NCBI RefSeq assembly: GCF_014838715.1 | Contig: NZ_CP061947.1 | Location: 2,418,001-2,482,000 of the forward strand | Direction: 5' to 3' | DNA length: 64,000 nucleotides | DNA from: Algoriphagus sp. Y33 | GTDB lineage: Bacteria; Bacteroidota; Bacteroidia; Cytophagales; Cyclobacteriaceae | Part shown: positions 9,254 through 19,528 of the stretch, piece after piece | Layout of the letters: every line of letters starts with the position of its first letter | How positions within the stretch are numbered: the first letter of the stretch is position 1 | Program-made: the position numbers and the translations under genes | The notes under the pieces: generated by a model | Databases searched by the model: none | What the model saw: the letters and a program-made list of their open reading frames with translations, nothing else | What the model was told of the DNA's origin: nothing

Positions 9254-9898
9254 ATGAAACCCATCTTCAAAAAAATCACCTGGTGGATATTTGGGCTGCT
9301 CTGCACGATAATTGGTCTCTATCCTTTACTCTATTTTACGCTGGACAGAAATTTCGGATTGTTACAATCCAAAACTGCTGAACTGCTCAGCTCTGATCTT
9401 TGGAATTTCGCTTTCTATACACATATTATTCTAGGTGGCATCGCCCTTCTGATCGGATGGACTCAATTCCCTAAAAGCTTTCGGGACAGAAACAGAAAAC
9501 TTCACAAAAGAATCGGAATGGGCTATGTCGCTACCGCATTTTTCAGCAGCCTGGCAGGAATTTATATCGGACTCTATGCCACCGGAGGATTAGTAAGTAT
9601 GCTCGGTTTCGTGATTTTGGGAGTTGTCTGGCTTATTACGACAATGATGGGATGGTTCACAGCCAAAAAGCATAGGTATGACGCACATGAAAACTGGATG
9701 ATCTTTAGCTATGCAGCATGCTTTGCGGCGGTTACGCTAAGGATTTGGCTACCTCTTTTAATCATCATGCATCAAGGAGAATTCATCCCCGCCTATCAAA
9801 TAGTTGCTTGGCTGTGTTGGGTTCCCAATATGGCTGTTGCATTTTGGATGGTTGGAAAAAGAAGATTTGTGCAGGGAATAGAATTATCAAAAGTATGA
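9254..9898 (+). CDS. DUF2306 family membrane protein
   Basis: 214 aa from the ATG at 9254; an upstream GTG at 9206 is possible, but the peptide between is polar and not family-like. About six membrane helices, beginning WWIFGLLCTIIGLYPLLYF, with conserved histidines in the second helix (YTHIILGG) and the loop RKLHKRIGMGY, and HENWMI further on. The paired membrane histidines suggest a haem- or metal-binding oxidoreductase-like core, but no function is established. Follows the SRPBCC gene on the same strand. Confidence 0.78.
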   Translation: MKPIFKKITWWIFGLLCTIIGLYPLLYFTLDRNFGLLQSKTAELLSSDLWNFAFYTHIILGGIALLIGWTQFPKSFRDRNRKLHKRIGMGYVATAFFSSLAGIYIGLYATGGLVSMLGFVILGVVWLITTMMGWFTAKKHRYDAHENWMIFSYAACFAAVTLRIWLPLLIIMHQGEFIPAYQIVAWLCWVPNMAVAFWMVGKRRFVQGIELSKV

Positions 9899-10041
9899 GA
9901 ACTGCCCAAAGCATAGCGTCACAGTAGCCAAATACGGAAAGGCTTATTCAGTACTTTTTAACCTAGCGTGGCAGGGACTAAAACCACTGTATCCATAGGT
10001 AAAAAACCTCCGTGTCTTTTGTGACTTCAATAATAGGCTAT

Positions 10042-10074
10042 AAAAAAAGCTCTGATTTTGCAATCAGAGCTTTT
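10042..10074. terminator. Intrinsic terminator, chiefly for the minus-strand secreted protein
   Basis: Nine-base-pair stem GCTCTGATT (10049-10057) / AATCAGAGC (10062-10070), 4-base loop, A run on the left and T run on the right. Reading the minus strand it follows the gene ending at 10102 and has a 7-base U tail. Confidence 0.85.
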
Positions 10075-10101
10075 GGGAAATAATTGGTTTAGTCTAGGCT
10101 G

Positions 10102-10689
10102 TTAGAAAAATAGCGTTTTACTCCTTCCCTGTCCGTCAATCACTTTCAGGTATACATCATTTGATTTCATGTTGTTGAATGAGTAATCCTTCTTAAAACC
10201 TTCTGCTTGATCAACATGCTCAGAATAGATAACCTCTCCCGATTTGGCAGAATAGACCTCCACATTGACTCCAGGCTCCGTTAATCCTATTACAGTTACA
10301 CTTACCGTATTTTCATCAACTGTTTTACCATAGGCCATTAGAGGCAAAGCTGCCGAAGGAATCGGCTCGTTGGTAGTTGCAATAGTATAGGTCACTTCCT
10401 CTTGGTTTGTTTCGATTTTTACCTTGTATTCTCCCGCCGGCAAATTATCCATATTATAAGGTACCATCAAGTTCTCGCCTTTTACTCGTACTTTTCTGCT
10501 GCTAAGGATTTTTCCGTCCTGATTCAAAATGGAAATTTTTGCACTTCCTACGCCTTCATTCAGCATCACATTGACTTTCTTATGCGTAGAATTTACGGTT
10601 GACAAAGCCCTTAGATCTTCGCTTGCGTTGGCTGCCAAAGAACTTAAAGATAATGCGCCGGCTAATGCTATTGTTAATAGAGTTTTCAT
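10102..10689 (-). CDS. Secreted protein with T9SS-tail-like repeats
   Basis: 195 aa from the ATG at 10689, which gives a clean signal peptide (MKTLLTIALAGALSLSS then LAANA as likely cleavage site); the open frame extends to 10758 but adds a non-signal extension. The mature part contains two beta-rich segments of the form KISILNQDGKILSS ... NLPAGEYKVKIET, like the C-terminal sorting or Fn3-like domains of Bacteroidota secreted proteins. No catalytic motif. Probably an extracellular structural protein; function unknown. Monocistronic, with its own terminator. Confidence 0.75.
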   Translation of the reverse strand: MKTLLTIALAGALSLSSLAANASEDLRALSTVNSTHKKVNVMLNEGVGSAKISILNQDGKILSSRKVRVKGENLMVPYNMDNLPAGEYKVKIETNQEEVTYTIATTNEPIPSAALPLMAYGKTVDENTVSVTVIGLTEPGVNVEVYSAKSGEVIYSEHVDQAEGFKKDYSFNNMKSNDVYLKVIDGQGRSKTLFF

Positions 10690-12498
<1,809 letters not shown>

Positions 12499-12520
12499 AA
12501 CTCATAGAATAGCATTCTAA

Positions 12521-12554
12521 AAAGAAGCGTGGATGTTACCTGCGCTTCTTTTTT
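12521..12554 (+). terminator. Intrinsic terminator after the esterase
   Basis: AAGAAGCG (12522-12529) pairs with CGCTTCTT (12543-12550), 13-base loop, then TTTT. Lies 24 bases past the esterase stop. Confidence 0.8.
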
Positions 12555-12721
12555 ACCAACTTACAACTTCCCTACAAGGAAATCGCCTTTAAAAATCCAA
12601 TCTGTCCCCCTCAAGGGTTAATATATTTAAAAGCAAAAGTGATTTCGCTGAGCTTCACTATCCAAACGGTGGTTAAACCGGTTCATTTTTGTATTTTCAA
12701 AACTCATTAACTCTGAGTTCG

Positions 12722-13192
12722 ATGAAAGAATCCCGCCGAATAGAAAGCCTTTTTGCAAAGCAATACAATGGAAATCCTTGGCTGGGGGTGAATATGGTAG
12801 ATAAACTCAGCCAAATCACACCCGAACAAGCCGCTCACAAATTTTCTCCCCAAGCCAATTCCATATGGGAGATTCTTAATCACATGATAGGCTGGCGAGA
12901 ACTTGTACTCCGAGGAATCCCCAAAAACAACTATTCAAGTCCAAATCATAATTTCATTCAGCCTATTACAAATACTACTAAAGAAGAGTGGCAAAAAACT
13001 CTTGCCCATTTAGAAAAATCCCAAGAGGATTGGCTGCAATACTTATCGACCTTGGATGAGATGATTTTGGGTGAAACATTTGGGGATATGAGCTACTCCT
13101 ATTACGAGTTGATTTTAGGAGTATTGCACCACGACATTTATCATTTTGGTCAAATTTCAATCCTGTTCCGATTGATAACTGAGGGAGTATAA
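12722..13192 (+). CDS. DinB family protein
   Basis: 156 aa from the ATG at 12722 (an upstream TTG at 12689 is less likely). Four-helix DinB/YfiT-like fold. The metal-binding histidines are visible in EILNHMIGWRE and, near the C-terminus, HHDIYHFGQI (HxxxH). Members are metal-dependent hydrolases or thiol transferases of unknown substrate; the gene has no informative partner. Confidence 0.85.
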   Translation: MKESRRIESLFAKQYNGNPWLGVNMVDKLSQITPEQAAHKFSPQANSIWEILNHMIGWRELVLRGIPKNNYSSPNHNFIQPITNTTKEEWQKTLAHLEKSQEDWLQYLSTLDEMILGETFGDMSYSYYELILGVLHHDIYHFGQISILFRLITEGV

Positions 13193-13528
13193 TAATCAGT
13201 AAAGACTCTTCCTCAATTGAGACTTCGTAAATAGACATAAAAAATACACTTGGGAAATAGCGCTTCCGCTTTCTGTTGCTCTCTCGTTTATCAACCCGAG
13301 CACTAGCCTGTCCGGCAGGCAAGCAACCTCGACACCAAATATCGTACAGTGAGATTGTCGCACTCCTCCGTCGTCACCGATGACGTAATTTCTACTCTCT
13401 CTGCGAAAACCTCCGTGCCTACAGCGGTTAATAATAACTTTCAGAAAATGCTCCTTGGAATATTCTATCCTTGCCTGATGATTACCATTAGCCATTAACT
13501 TTTGACAAACAATTACGTTTTCCAAGTT
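13193..13528. other. Intergenic region with interspersed repeats
   Basis: No gene seen. Contains a short palindrome GCCTG-tccgg-CAGGC (13306-13320) and the repeat unit at 13351-13386, which recurs at 41911. Confidence 0.55.
13351..13386. repeat. Interspersed repeat copy 1
   Basis: 36-base unit starting GAGATTG and ending GATGACGT. About 29 of 36 bases match the copy at 41911-41946. Similar gagattgcc...caatgacg sequences are common dispersed palindromic repeats in Bacteroidota genomes. Confidence 0.65.
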
Positions 13529-14623
13529 ATGAGAATATTTCTTTTGGCCTTTTTCTGTTTTTGCCTCGCAACAGTGAACTCCTTGGCTCAAGACATCATC
13601 TTAAAACTAAAACCTTCAGAAAAAACCTCCCAAGAAAGGAATTATACTTTCGAGCATGTTCTCGACTCCCGGGTATCAAAATCAATTGGTGAAATCTATG
13701 ATTCTGGGCGAAATAGGCATAAAGCGAACTTTGGGGAAAAATTCTCAGAAGAAGTACTTAAGTTTTTCAATGCCAAAATAATTCCTTCCCAAACTATTGA
13801 CCACCACATTACAATCAAAATCTACAATATAGACCTCAAGGAAATTTATCAAGCAGGTCGCAACTCATATAAAGGAGACCTACAATTAGGCTTGGGATTT
13901 TTTCTAACCGGCAAAGATGAACCTGTTCACTTGGTGGACTTCAACGGTAAACTTCAATACAGCAGACCCGCCTCACAAATGCATCATGCAGAAGCATCTA
14001 TCCAAAGACTATTCGAAAATAGCAGGGAATACTTTGATGCCTGGCTTGCTACCCAATACCAAAGCAACAGAGCTCTGGTCAAATCAGTCCGGCTGAATAT
14101 TATCGACCCCATAAGACCAAGCAGCAAAGACACCGTGTTTTATGATCCGGGCAGGCCATTGACTTGGGTAGATTTCACAGAAAGCCCCAACCCCAAAAGT
14201 ACTTTCAATGCCGCTATATTCAGTAGTCTTTCCATAGAAGGAAATGCAACAATTGAGGATGGGGAAATAGTACAGAATCTGGAAATTAAGGTATATATGC
14301 TGCCCAATCAATCTTGGGTGAAAAATGCCAATGGCTATGCCAGCAATCACGAGCAAAGACATTTTGACCTTACCAGAGTCACCGCCGACCGGATGATAGC
14401 AAGATTGAAAGATACAGAATTGGAGCCTGAACTATTTGAAGCAAAACTCAATACCATCTACATGGATTCCTACAGAGAAATGAATCGCCTACAGGAATTG
14501 TACGACGGCCAGACTAGACATGGCTTAAATAAAGAAATACAGGCTAGATGGAATCAGATAATCACTCAAGCATTGGCAGGAAATTGGGCGATACTCGATG
14601 AAATGCTATTGGAGGAAAAGTAA
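13529..14623 (+). CDS. Secreted DUF922-like protein
   Basis: 364 aa from the ATG at 13529, which begins a good signal peptide (RIFLLAFFCFCLATVNSLAQ); an earlier ATG at 13502 adds nine residues. The C-terminal half resembles DUF922, a predicted zinc-dependent protease-like family: PLTWVDFTESPNP opening and the HEQRHFDLT motif (HExxH-like arrangement H-E-Q-x-H) at about residue 278. The N-terminal half (about 20-180) is not recognised. Peptidase activity is an inference from the motif only. No operon partners. Confidence 0.68.
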   Translation: MRIFLLAFFCFCLATVNSLAQDIILKLKPSEKTSQERNYTFEHVLDSRVSKSIGEIYDSGRNRHKANFGEKFSEEVLKFFNAKIIPSQTIDHHITIKIYNIDLKEIYQAGRNSYKGDLQLGLGFFLTGKDEPVHLVDFNGKLQYSRPASQMHHAEASIQRLFENSREYFDAWLATQYQSNRALVKSVRLNIIDPIRPSSKDTVFYDPGRPLTWVDFTESPNPKSTFNAAIFSSLSIEGNATIEDGEIVQNLEIKVYMLPNQSWVKNANGYASNHEQRHFDLTRVTADRMIARLKDTELEPELFEAKLNTIYMDSYREMNRLQELYDGQTRHGLNKEIQARWNQIITQALAGNWAILDEMLLEEK

Positions 14624-14672
14624 GTTGACTGAAAAATCTCCAAAGTTTAATTTTCGAAAAAGTGCCTCTCCA

Positions 14673-14703
14673 TTTGCATATTTTCTAGTCATCCCTATCT
14701 TTG
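14673..14703 (+). promoter_or_regulatory. his operon promoter, exact Bacteroidota consensus
   Basis: TTTG (14673-14676), 19-base spacer, TATCTTTG (14696-14703) match TTTG-N19-TAnnTTTG exactly. Predicted transcription start near 14708, about 185 bases upstream of hisG and immediately ahead of the leader ORF. Confidence 0.8.
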
Positions 14704-14712
14704 CCAACGATA

Positions 14713-14796
14713 ATGGAAAACAGCAATAGAAATATTGATTTTTTAGCAACTGCACATCAGGGCAACTTGATGCACCATTTCCATCATTCCTCCTGA
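14713..14796 (+). CDS. Putative his operon leader peptide
   Basis: Short ORF of 27 codons that ends in MHHFHHSS and then TGA (five His codons in total, four of them in the last eight residues). It starts about 5 bases after the predicted transcription start; an alternative internal ATG at 14770 gives just MHHFHHSS. The sequence right after it can fold: ATTCCT (14786-14791, the last His/Ser codons) pairs with AGGAAT (14796-14801), and the overlapping GGAAT (14797-14801) can instead pair with ATTCC (14835-14839), followed by GCTTTT. This is the layout of a histidine attenuator: ribosome position on the His codons would decide which hairpin forms. Codon content and location are seen; regulation is inferred. 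Confidence 0.7.
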   Translation: MENSNRNIDFLATAHQGNLMHHFHHSS

Positions 14797-14845
14797 GGAA
14801 TAGTATAACACACCCGGTGAAGCCGATGATAGGGATTCCGCTTTT
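14786..14845 (+). promoter_or_regulatory. Candidate attenuator region of the his leader
   Basis: Mutually exclusive pairings: 14786-14791 with 14796-14801, or 14797-14801 with 14835-14839. The second encloses a small CGG/CCG hairpin (CGGTGAAGCCG) and is followed by GCTTTTAA. Which structure terminates and which antiterminates could not be settled by eye. Confidence 0.5.
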
Positions 14846-14892
14846 AACCAACATTTATTACATCCTTTTATTTCTTAGCGTAACTTGCCACC

Positions 14893-15753
14893 ATGGAAAA
14901 AATAATCCGTATTGCCGTACAAAAAAGCGGCAGATTATCCGAAGATTCACTCAGCCTCATCAAAGAATGCGGCATCAAATTCTATAATGGAACGGGTAAA
15001 CTCAAGTCCACTTCCACCAATTTCCCTATCGAATTCTTATTTCTTCGTGACGACGATATCCCGGGGTATGTAGCCGACGGCGTAGCTGATCTTGGAATCG
15101 TAGGTCAAAACGAAGTAGTGGAGAAAGATAAAAATGTCACTACCCTAAAAGCTTTGGGATTTTCCAAATGCAGGCTTTCCCTTGCCGTGTCCAAAGGACA
15201 ACAATACAATGGAGTGGAGTTCTTTGAAGGAAAAAGCATTGCCACCTCCTATCCCAAAATCCTTGGAGATTATCTCAAAAGTCAAAACATCAATGCAGAT
15301 ATCCACGAAATCTCCGGCTCAGTAGAAATTGCGCCCAGTATAGGCTTAGCTGAAGGAATCTGCGATATAGTCAGCTCCGGCTCCACACTGATGATGAATG
15401 GCCTGAAAGAAGTCGAAGAAATCTTCAAATCCGAGGCTGTACTGATCGCAAATAACGGCCTGGAAGATTGGAAAAAGGAAATTGCCGAAAAATTACTTTT
15501 CAGAATCAATGCTGTCCAAAAAGGTAAGAGCAGCAAATATGTGCTCTTGAACGCTCCAAATGAATCCATTGAAAAAATTATCAATCTGATTCCCGGAATG
15601 CGCAGCCCTACGATTTTACCACTTGCACAGGAAGGTTGGTCATCTGTCCATTCTGTTTTGAATGAAGATCAATTCTGGGAAAATATCGAGGAACTCAGAG
15701 CTGCCGGCGCAGAAGGCATACTAGTCGTTCCTATCGAAAAGATGATTCTTTAA
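14893..15753 (+). CDS. hisG: ATP phosphoribosyltransferase, long form
   Basis: First step of histidine synthesis, joining ATP and PRPP. 286 aa, the length of the HisG long form, which carries a C-terminal PII-like regulatory domain for histidine feedback (about residues 210-286, MRSPTILPLAQEGWSSVHSV onward) and works without HisZ. Seen: RIAVQKSGRLSEDS, the central GIVGQNEV, and the PRPP-binding segment ICDIVSSGSTLMMNGL. First structural gene after the His-rich leader; hisD follows after a 195-base gap that contains palindromic repeats. Confidence 0.97.
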   Translation: MEKIIRIAVQKSGRLSEDSLSLIKECGIKFYNGTGKLKSTSTNFPIEFLFLRDDDIPGYVADGVADLGIVGQNEVVEKDKNVTTLKALGFSKCRLSLAVSKGQQYNGVEFFEGKSIATSYPKILGDYLKSQNINADIHEISGSVEIAPSIGLAEGICDIVSSGSTLMMNGLKEVEEIFKSEAVLIANNGLEDWKKEIAEKLLFRINAVQKGKSSKYVLLNAPNESIEKIINLIPGMRSPTILPLAQEGWSSVHSVLNEDQFWENIEELRAAGAEGILVVPIEKMIL

Positions 15754-15948
15754 TCCTGCAAAATTAATTGCGCCACCATAGACCGGAAATCGAATGAAAT
15801 CGAGAATGGCTAAAGAGTCACACGGAGGAATGATTATCTGTTATGCGACCTGCCTGACGCAGGCGGGGATTCCCCGTCCGACAATCGCCGGGCATCCCGT
15901 TTCCTTCGTCACAGGACAGGTTATGCCTCTGCAAAAAAATATAAACAC
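15754..15948. repeat. Palindrome-rich spacer between hisG and hisD
   Basis: 195 bases without a gene. Includes a motif ATGAAATCGAG..ATG.C at 15794-15810 that recurs upstream of ppk2, AGGAATGATTATC at 15826-15838 that recurs upstream of cinA, hairpins GCCTG-acg-CAGGC (15852-15864) and GGGG-att-CCCC (15865-15875), and the 3' end TATAAACAC directly before the hisD ATG. It looks like a dispersed element inside an operon. Confidence 0.55.
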
Positions 15949-17244
15949 ATGAAAATCCTGGACAATCCTAACAAGGAAACTTGGAAAAAGCAGTTGGCGC
16001 GACCGACCTTTAAAACCAAGCAAATAACTAAAATCGTAAAACCGATTCTGAGAAAAGTGAAAAGAAATGGCGATAAAGCCCTTCTCAAATTCGCAATGGA
16101 ATACGATCATGTTGAATTGGAGTCATTATTTCCCAGTGAACTGGAAATCCAATCAGCTTCGGCGGCCATTTCACCGGAATTGAAAGAAGCTATTCGGGTA
16201 GCCAAATCCAATATCGAGCGATTCCACATGGCTCAGGCAACACCTGAATTGATAGATGAAGTGATGCCCGGCGTAATTTGCAAAAGAAAGAGTATCCCAA
16301 TACAAAAGGTGGGATTATATATTCCCGGGGGAACTGCCCCCCTTTTCAGTACAGTATTGATGTTGGGAATTCCTGCAGTATTGGCAGGATGCAAAGAGAT
16401 TGTGCTTTGCTCTCCTCCTAACAGAGAAGGTAACATACATCCTGCTATTCTCTATACAGCCGGATTGGTAGGGATCACCAAAATCGTGAAGGTCGGTGGA
16501 GCACAGGCAATAGCTGCCATGACCTATGGAACTGAAAGTGTACCTAGAGTGGATAAGATCTTTGGTCCCGGAAACCAATTTGTGACAGCTGCAAAACAGA
16601 TGGCGACAAAATACGGAGTGGCAATTGATATGCCTGCCGGACCTTCAGAGGTATTGGTCTATGCCGATGATTCTGCAAACCCAGCCTTTGTGGCAGCTGA
16701 CTTACTTTCTCAGGCAGAGCATGGTGTGGACAGTCAAGTCATTTTGGTCACAGATACAGAGAAATTTGCTCAACGCGTGATCAAAGAAATTGATACTCAG
16801 CTGGAAGAGTTGCCAAGAAAAGACATAGCAAAGAAAGCGTTGGAAAATTCAAGGGCAGTCATAATGGACAATATGGAAGAAGCCATGGAATTGATCAACT
16901 TCTATGCACCTGAGCACCTAATCATCAGCGTAGTGGAAGAAGAAAAAGCTGTGGACGCCGTTTATAATGCAGGCTCCGTTTTCATTGGAAACTTTACCCC
17001 CGAATCAGCCGGTGATTATGCTTCAGGCACCAATCATACCTTGCCTACCTATGGGTATGCCAGAAACTATAGCGGAGTATCTCTTGACAGTTTTGTGAAG
17101 AAAATCACCTATCAAAAAATCAGTCCTGAAGGGTTGAAAAACTTAGGGCCTACCATAGAAATCATGGCAGAAAACGAGCTGCTTTATGCTCACAAAAATG
17201 CCGTATCCATACGACTCAAACATCTCAAAAAACGGAAAAAATGA
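15949..17244 (+). CDS. hisD: Histidinol dehydrogenase
   Basis: Last two oxidation steps, histidinol to histidine, zinc and NAD dependent. 431 aa. Seen: [53 protein letters not shown] (zinc and catalytic region), [19 protein letters not shown]. Cytoplasmic. Its stop overlaps the hisC start by four bases (ATGA), implying translational coupling. Confidence 0.97.
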   Translation: MKILDNPNKETWKKQLARPTFKTKQITKIVKPILRKVKRNGDKALLKFAMEYDHVELESLFPSELEIQSASAAISPELKEAIRVAKSNIERFHMAQATPELIDEVMPGVICKRKSIPIQKVGLYIPGGTAPLFSTVLMLGIPAVLAGCKEIVLCSPPNREGNIHPAILYTAGLVGITKIVKVGGAQAIAAMTYGTESVPRVDKIFGPGNQFVTAAKQMATKYGVAIDMPAGPSEVLVYADDSANPAFVAADLLSQAEHGVDSQVILVTDTEKFAQRVIKEIDTQLEELPRKDIAKKALENSRAVIMDNMEEAMELINFYAPEHLIISVVEEEKAVDAVYNAGSVFIGNFTPESAGDYASGTNHTLPTYGYARNYSGVSLDSFVKKITYQKISPEGLKNLGPTIEIMAENELLYAHKNAVSIRLKHLKKRKK

Positions 17245-18308
17245 AGTTTGACTTAACCCCACTACTCAGACCGCACATCGCAAACCTTCAACCATACACA
17301 TCTGCCCGTGATGAATATACAGGCAAGGAAGGGATATTTCTGGATGCAAATGAAAACCCTTATGGCTCTGTCACAGATGAGGATTACAACCGCTATCCTG
17401 ATCCCTACCAACTCGAACTGAAGGATGAAATTGCAAAAATCAAGGGAGTAAAGCCCTCTCAAATATTCCTTGGAAACGGCTCTGACGAGGCAATTGATCT
17501 GCTTTTTCGGGCATTTTGTAATCCGGGTAAAGACAATGTGATCCTGCTGCCTCCTACTTATGGAATGTATGAAGTAAGTGCCGGAATTAACGATGTAGAA
17601 ACCCGGAAAGTCCCTTTAACTCCTGATTTCCAACTTCAGCCGGATCTCATCCTACAAGCGATAGATACGCACACTAAAATCATATTCGTCTGCTCCCCCA
17701 ATAATCCAAGCGGTAATAAAGTAAATCGGGAGGATATTCTAAGATTACTTAAAGAATTTAATGGTCTGGTGGTCGTAGACGAAGCCTACATAGATTTTAG
17801 CGACGAGCCAAGCTTTACTGACTATTTGGGCGAATATGGAAATCTGCTAGTCATGCAGACCTTTTCCAAAGCCTGGGGACTTGCTTCCCTCAGACTGGGA
17901 ATGGCATTTGCCGGCAAGAAAATGATCAAAATTCTCAACAGAATCAAACCTCCATACAATATCTCCGGGCTGACCCAAGATACGGTTTTGGCTGCCATTC
18001 AAAAGGTGGACAAGGTCAATAGAATGATTGCCGATATACTTCAAGAGCGCGAGCATTTAAAGGAAGAAATGGGCAAACTCGATTTTGTGGAGAAAATCCA
18101 CCCTTCCCATGCGAATTTTCTTTTGGTGAAAATACCCAATGCAGGTCATGTGTATGATGATCTGATTGAGGAAAAAATCATCGTCAGAAACAGATCGAAA
18201 GTGCAGCTATGTGAAGAATGTCTGAGAATCTCCGTAGGCACACGGGCAGAAAATGAATCCTTCATCCAAGCACTAAAGAAAATATACACAGAAAGCTTTA
18301 AGTTATAA
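17241..18308 (+). CDS. hisC: Histidinol-phosphate aminotransferase
   Basis: PLP-dependent conversion of imidazole-acetol phosphate to histidinol phosphate. 355 aa, fold type I. Seen: LDANENPYG, GNGSDEAIDLLFRAF, CSPNNPSGN, VVDEAYIDF, and the PLP lysine in QTFSKAWGLASLRLGMAF. Start overlaps hisD by four bases; hisB follows 3 bases after the stop. Confidence 0.97.
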   Translation: MKFDLTPLLRPHIANLQPYTSARDEYTGKEGIFLDANENPYGSVTDEDYNRYPDPYQLELKDEIAKIKGVKPSQIFLGNGSDEAIDLLFRAFCNPGKDNVILLPPTYGMYEVSAGINDVETRKVPLTPDFQLQPDLILQAIDTHTKIIFVCSPNNPSGNKVNREDILRLLKEFNGLVVVDEAYIDFSDEPSFTDYLGEYGNLLVMQTFSKAWGLASLRLGMAFAGKKMIKILNRIKPPYNISGLTQDTVLAAIQKVDKVNRMIADILQEREHLKEEMGKLDFVEKIHPSHANFLLVKIPNAGHVYDDLIEEKIIVRNRSKVQLCEECLRISVGTRAENESFIQALKKIYTESFKL

Positions 18309-18311
18309 ACC

Positions 18312-19409
18312 ATGAAGAAGAAAGTGCTTTTTATAGATCGGGACGGAACCATCATCAAAGAACCGCCCACTGATTTTCAAGTTGACAGCTTAGAGAAGTT
18401 GGAATTTTTGCCAAAGGCAATTTCCAACCTTCGCAAAATCGCCGAGGAAACTGATTTTGAATTGGTCATGGTAACCAACCAGGATGGGTTGGGCACGGAT
18501 TCTTTTCCTGAAAAAACATTCTGGCCCGCACAGTTCAAGATGCTCAAAACACTGGAACAGGAGAATATTTTCTTCAAGGAAATCCATGTGGACAAGACTT
18601 TTGAAAAAGACAATGCTCCTACCAGAAAACCAGGAACAGGACTACTGACTGCATACTTTTCCGAAGAGTACGATCTGGCCAATTCCTATGTAATCGGAGA
18701 TCGGCAGACAGATGTGAAGCTGGCAGAAAACCTTGGAGCAAAAGCTATTTTCATAGGCTCATCAGCTGAAAATGCAGCTTTGGTTACCACCGACTGGGAT
18801 GAGATCTATGAATTTCTGAAAATGCCTCCCCGTGCAGCAGAAGTAAGCCGCAAGACTTCTGAAACTGACATTTACATCAAACTGAATCTAGATGGAAACG
18901 GAAGCTGTGACATCAAAACAGGTTTGCATTTCTTTGACCATATGCTGGAGCAGCTAGGCAAACATGGCAGCACAGATCTTGAGATCAAGGTTAATGGCGA
19001 TTTGCACATAGATGAACATCACACGATAGAAGATACGGCATTGGCTCTTGGAGAGGCGTATTTAAAAGCTTTGGGAGACAAAAAAGGAATCTATCGCTAC
19101 GGTTTCCTTCTTCCTATGGATGATGTATTGGCTCAGGTAGCTATTGACTTTGGAGGCAGACCTTGGATGGTATGGGATGCGGAATTCAAGCGGGAAAAAG
19201 TAGGCGATATGCCAACTGAGATGTTCTATCATTTCTTCAAATCCTTTTCTGACACTGCCAAATGCAACTTGAATATCAAAGCAGAAGGGGATAATGAGCA
19301 TCATAAAATTGAGGCTATCTTCAAGGCATTGGCAAGAGCCATTAAGATGGCGGTAATGCGGGATGCCAGAAATATCAATCAACTTCCAAGTACCAAGGGA
19401 GTACTTTAG
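18312..19409 (+). CDS. hisB: Bifunctional histidinol-phosphatase / imidazoleglycerol-phosphate dehydratase
   Basis: Fused HisB, 365 aa. Residues 1 to about 165 form a HAD phosphatase with the nucleophile motif IDRDGT and [15 protein letters not shown]; about 175-365 form the IGP dehydratase with the manganese-binding histidine clusters [23 protein letters not shown] and [13 protein letters not shown]. This fusion is normal in Bacteroidota and enterobacteria. Last gene of the visible his operon; hisH, hisA, hisF and hisIE are not here. A strong terminator follows at 19468. Confidence 0.97.
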   Translation: MKKKVLFIDRDGTIIKEPPTDFQVDSLEKLEFLPKAISNLRKIAEETDFELVMVTNQDGLGTDSFPEKTFWPAQFKMLKTLEQENIFFKEIHVDKTFEKDNAPTRKPGTGLLTAYFSEEYDLANSYVIGDRQTDVKLAENLGAKAIFIGSSAENAALVTTDWDEIYEFLKMPPRAAEVSRKTSETDIYIKLNLDGNGSCDIKTGLHFFDHMLEQLGKHGSTDLEIKVNGDLHIDEHHTIEDTALALGEAYLKALGDKKGIYRYGFLLPMDDVLAQVAIDFGGRPWMVWDAEFKREKVGDMPTEMFYHFFKSFSDTAKCNLNIKAEGDNEHHKIEAIFKALARAIKMAVMRDARNINQLPSTKGVL

Positions 19410-19467
19410 TAATCAGCTGTTTACCGGAAACCTTGCTATAAAGGAGGGAATTCCTAAAATTTCGTAG

Positions 19468-19516
19468 GGATTAGGAAAATTTCGAAAGAAATATTTTTCC
19501 TAATCCTATTTTTTTT
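19468..19516 (+). terminator. Strong intrinsic terminator after hisB
   Basis: GGATTAGGAAAA (19468-19479) pairs with TTTTCCTAATCC (19495-19506); inner TTTC/GAAA pairing with a short bulge and GAAA loop; followed by TA and eight T (19509-19516). Ends the his operon only 12 bases before the next start codon. Confidence 0.88.
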
Positions 19517-19528
19517 GTTCATTTAGTC

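Noticed and set aside
13196..13591. 131-aa minus-strand open frame in the DinB / DUF922 gap
   Set aside because: Covers the repeat-containing spacer and the start of the DUF922-like gene; low-complexity peptide with no family pattern.
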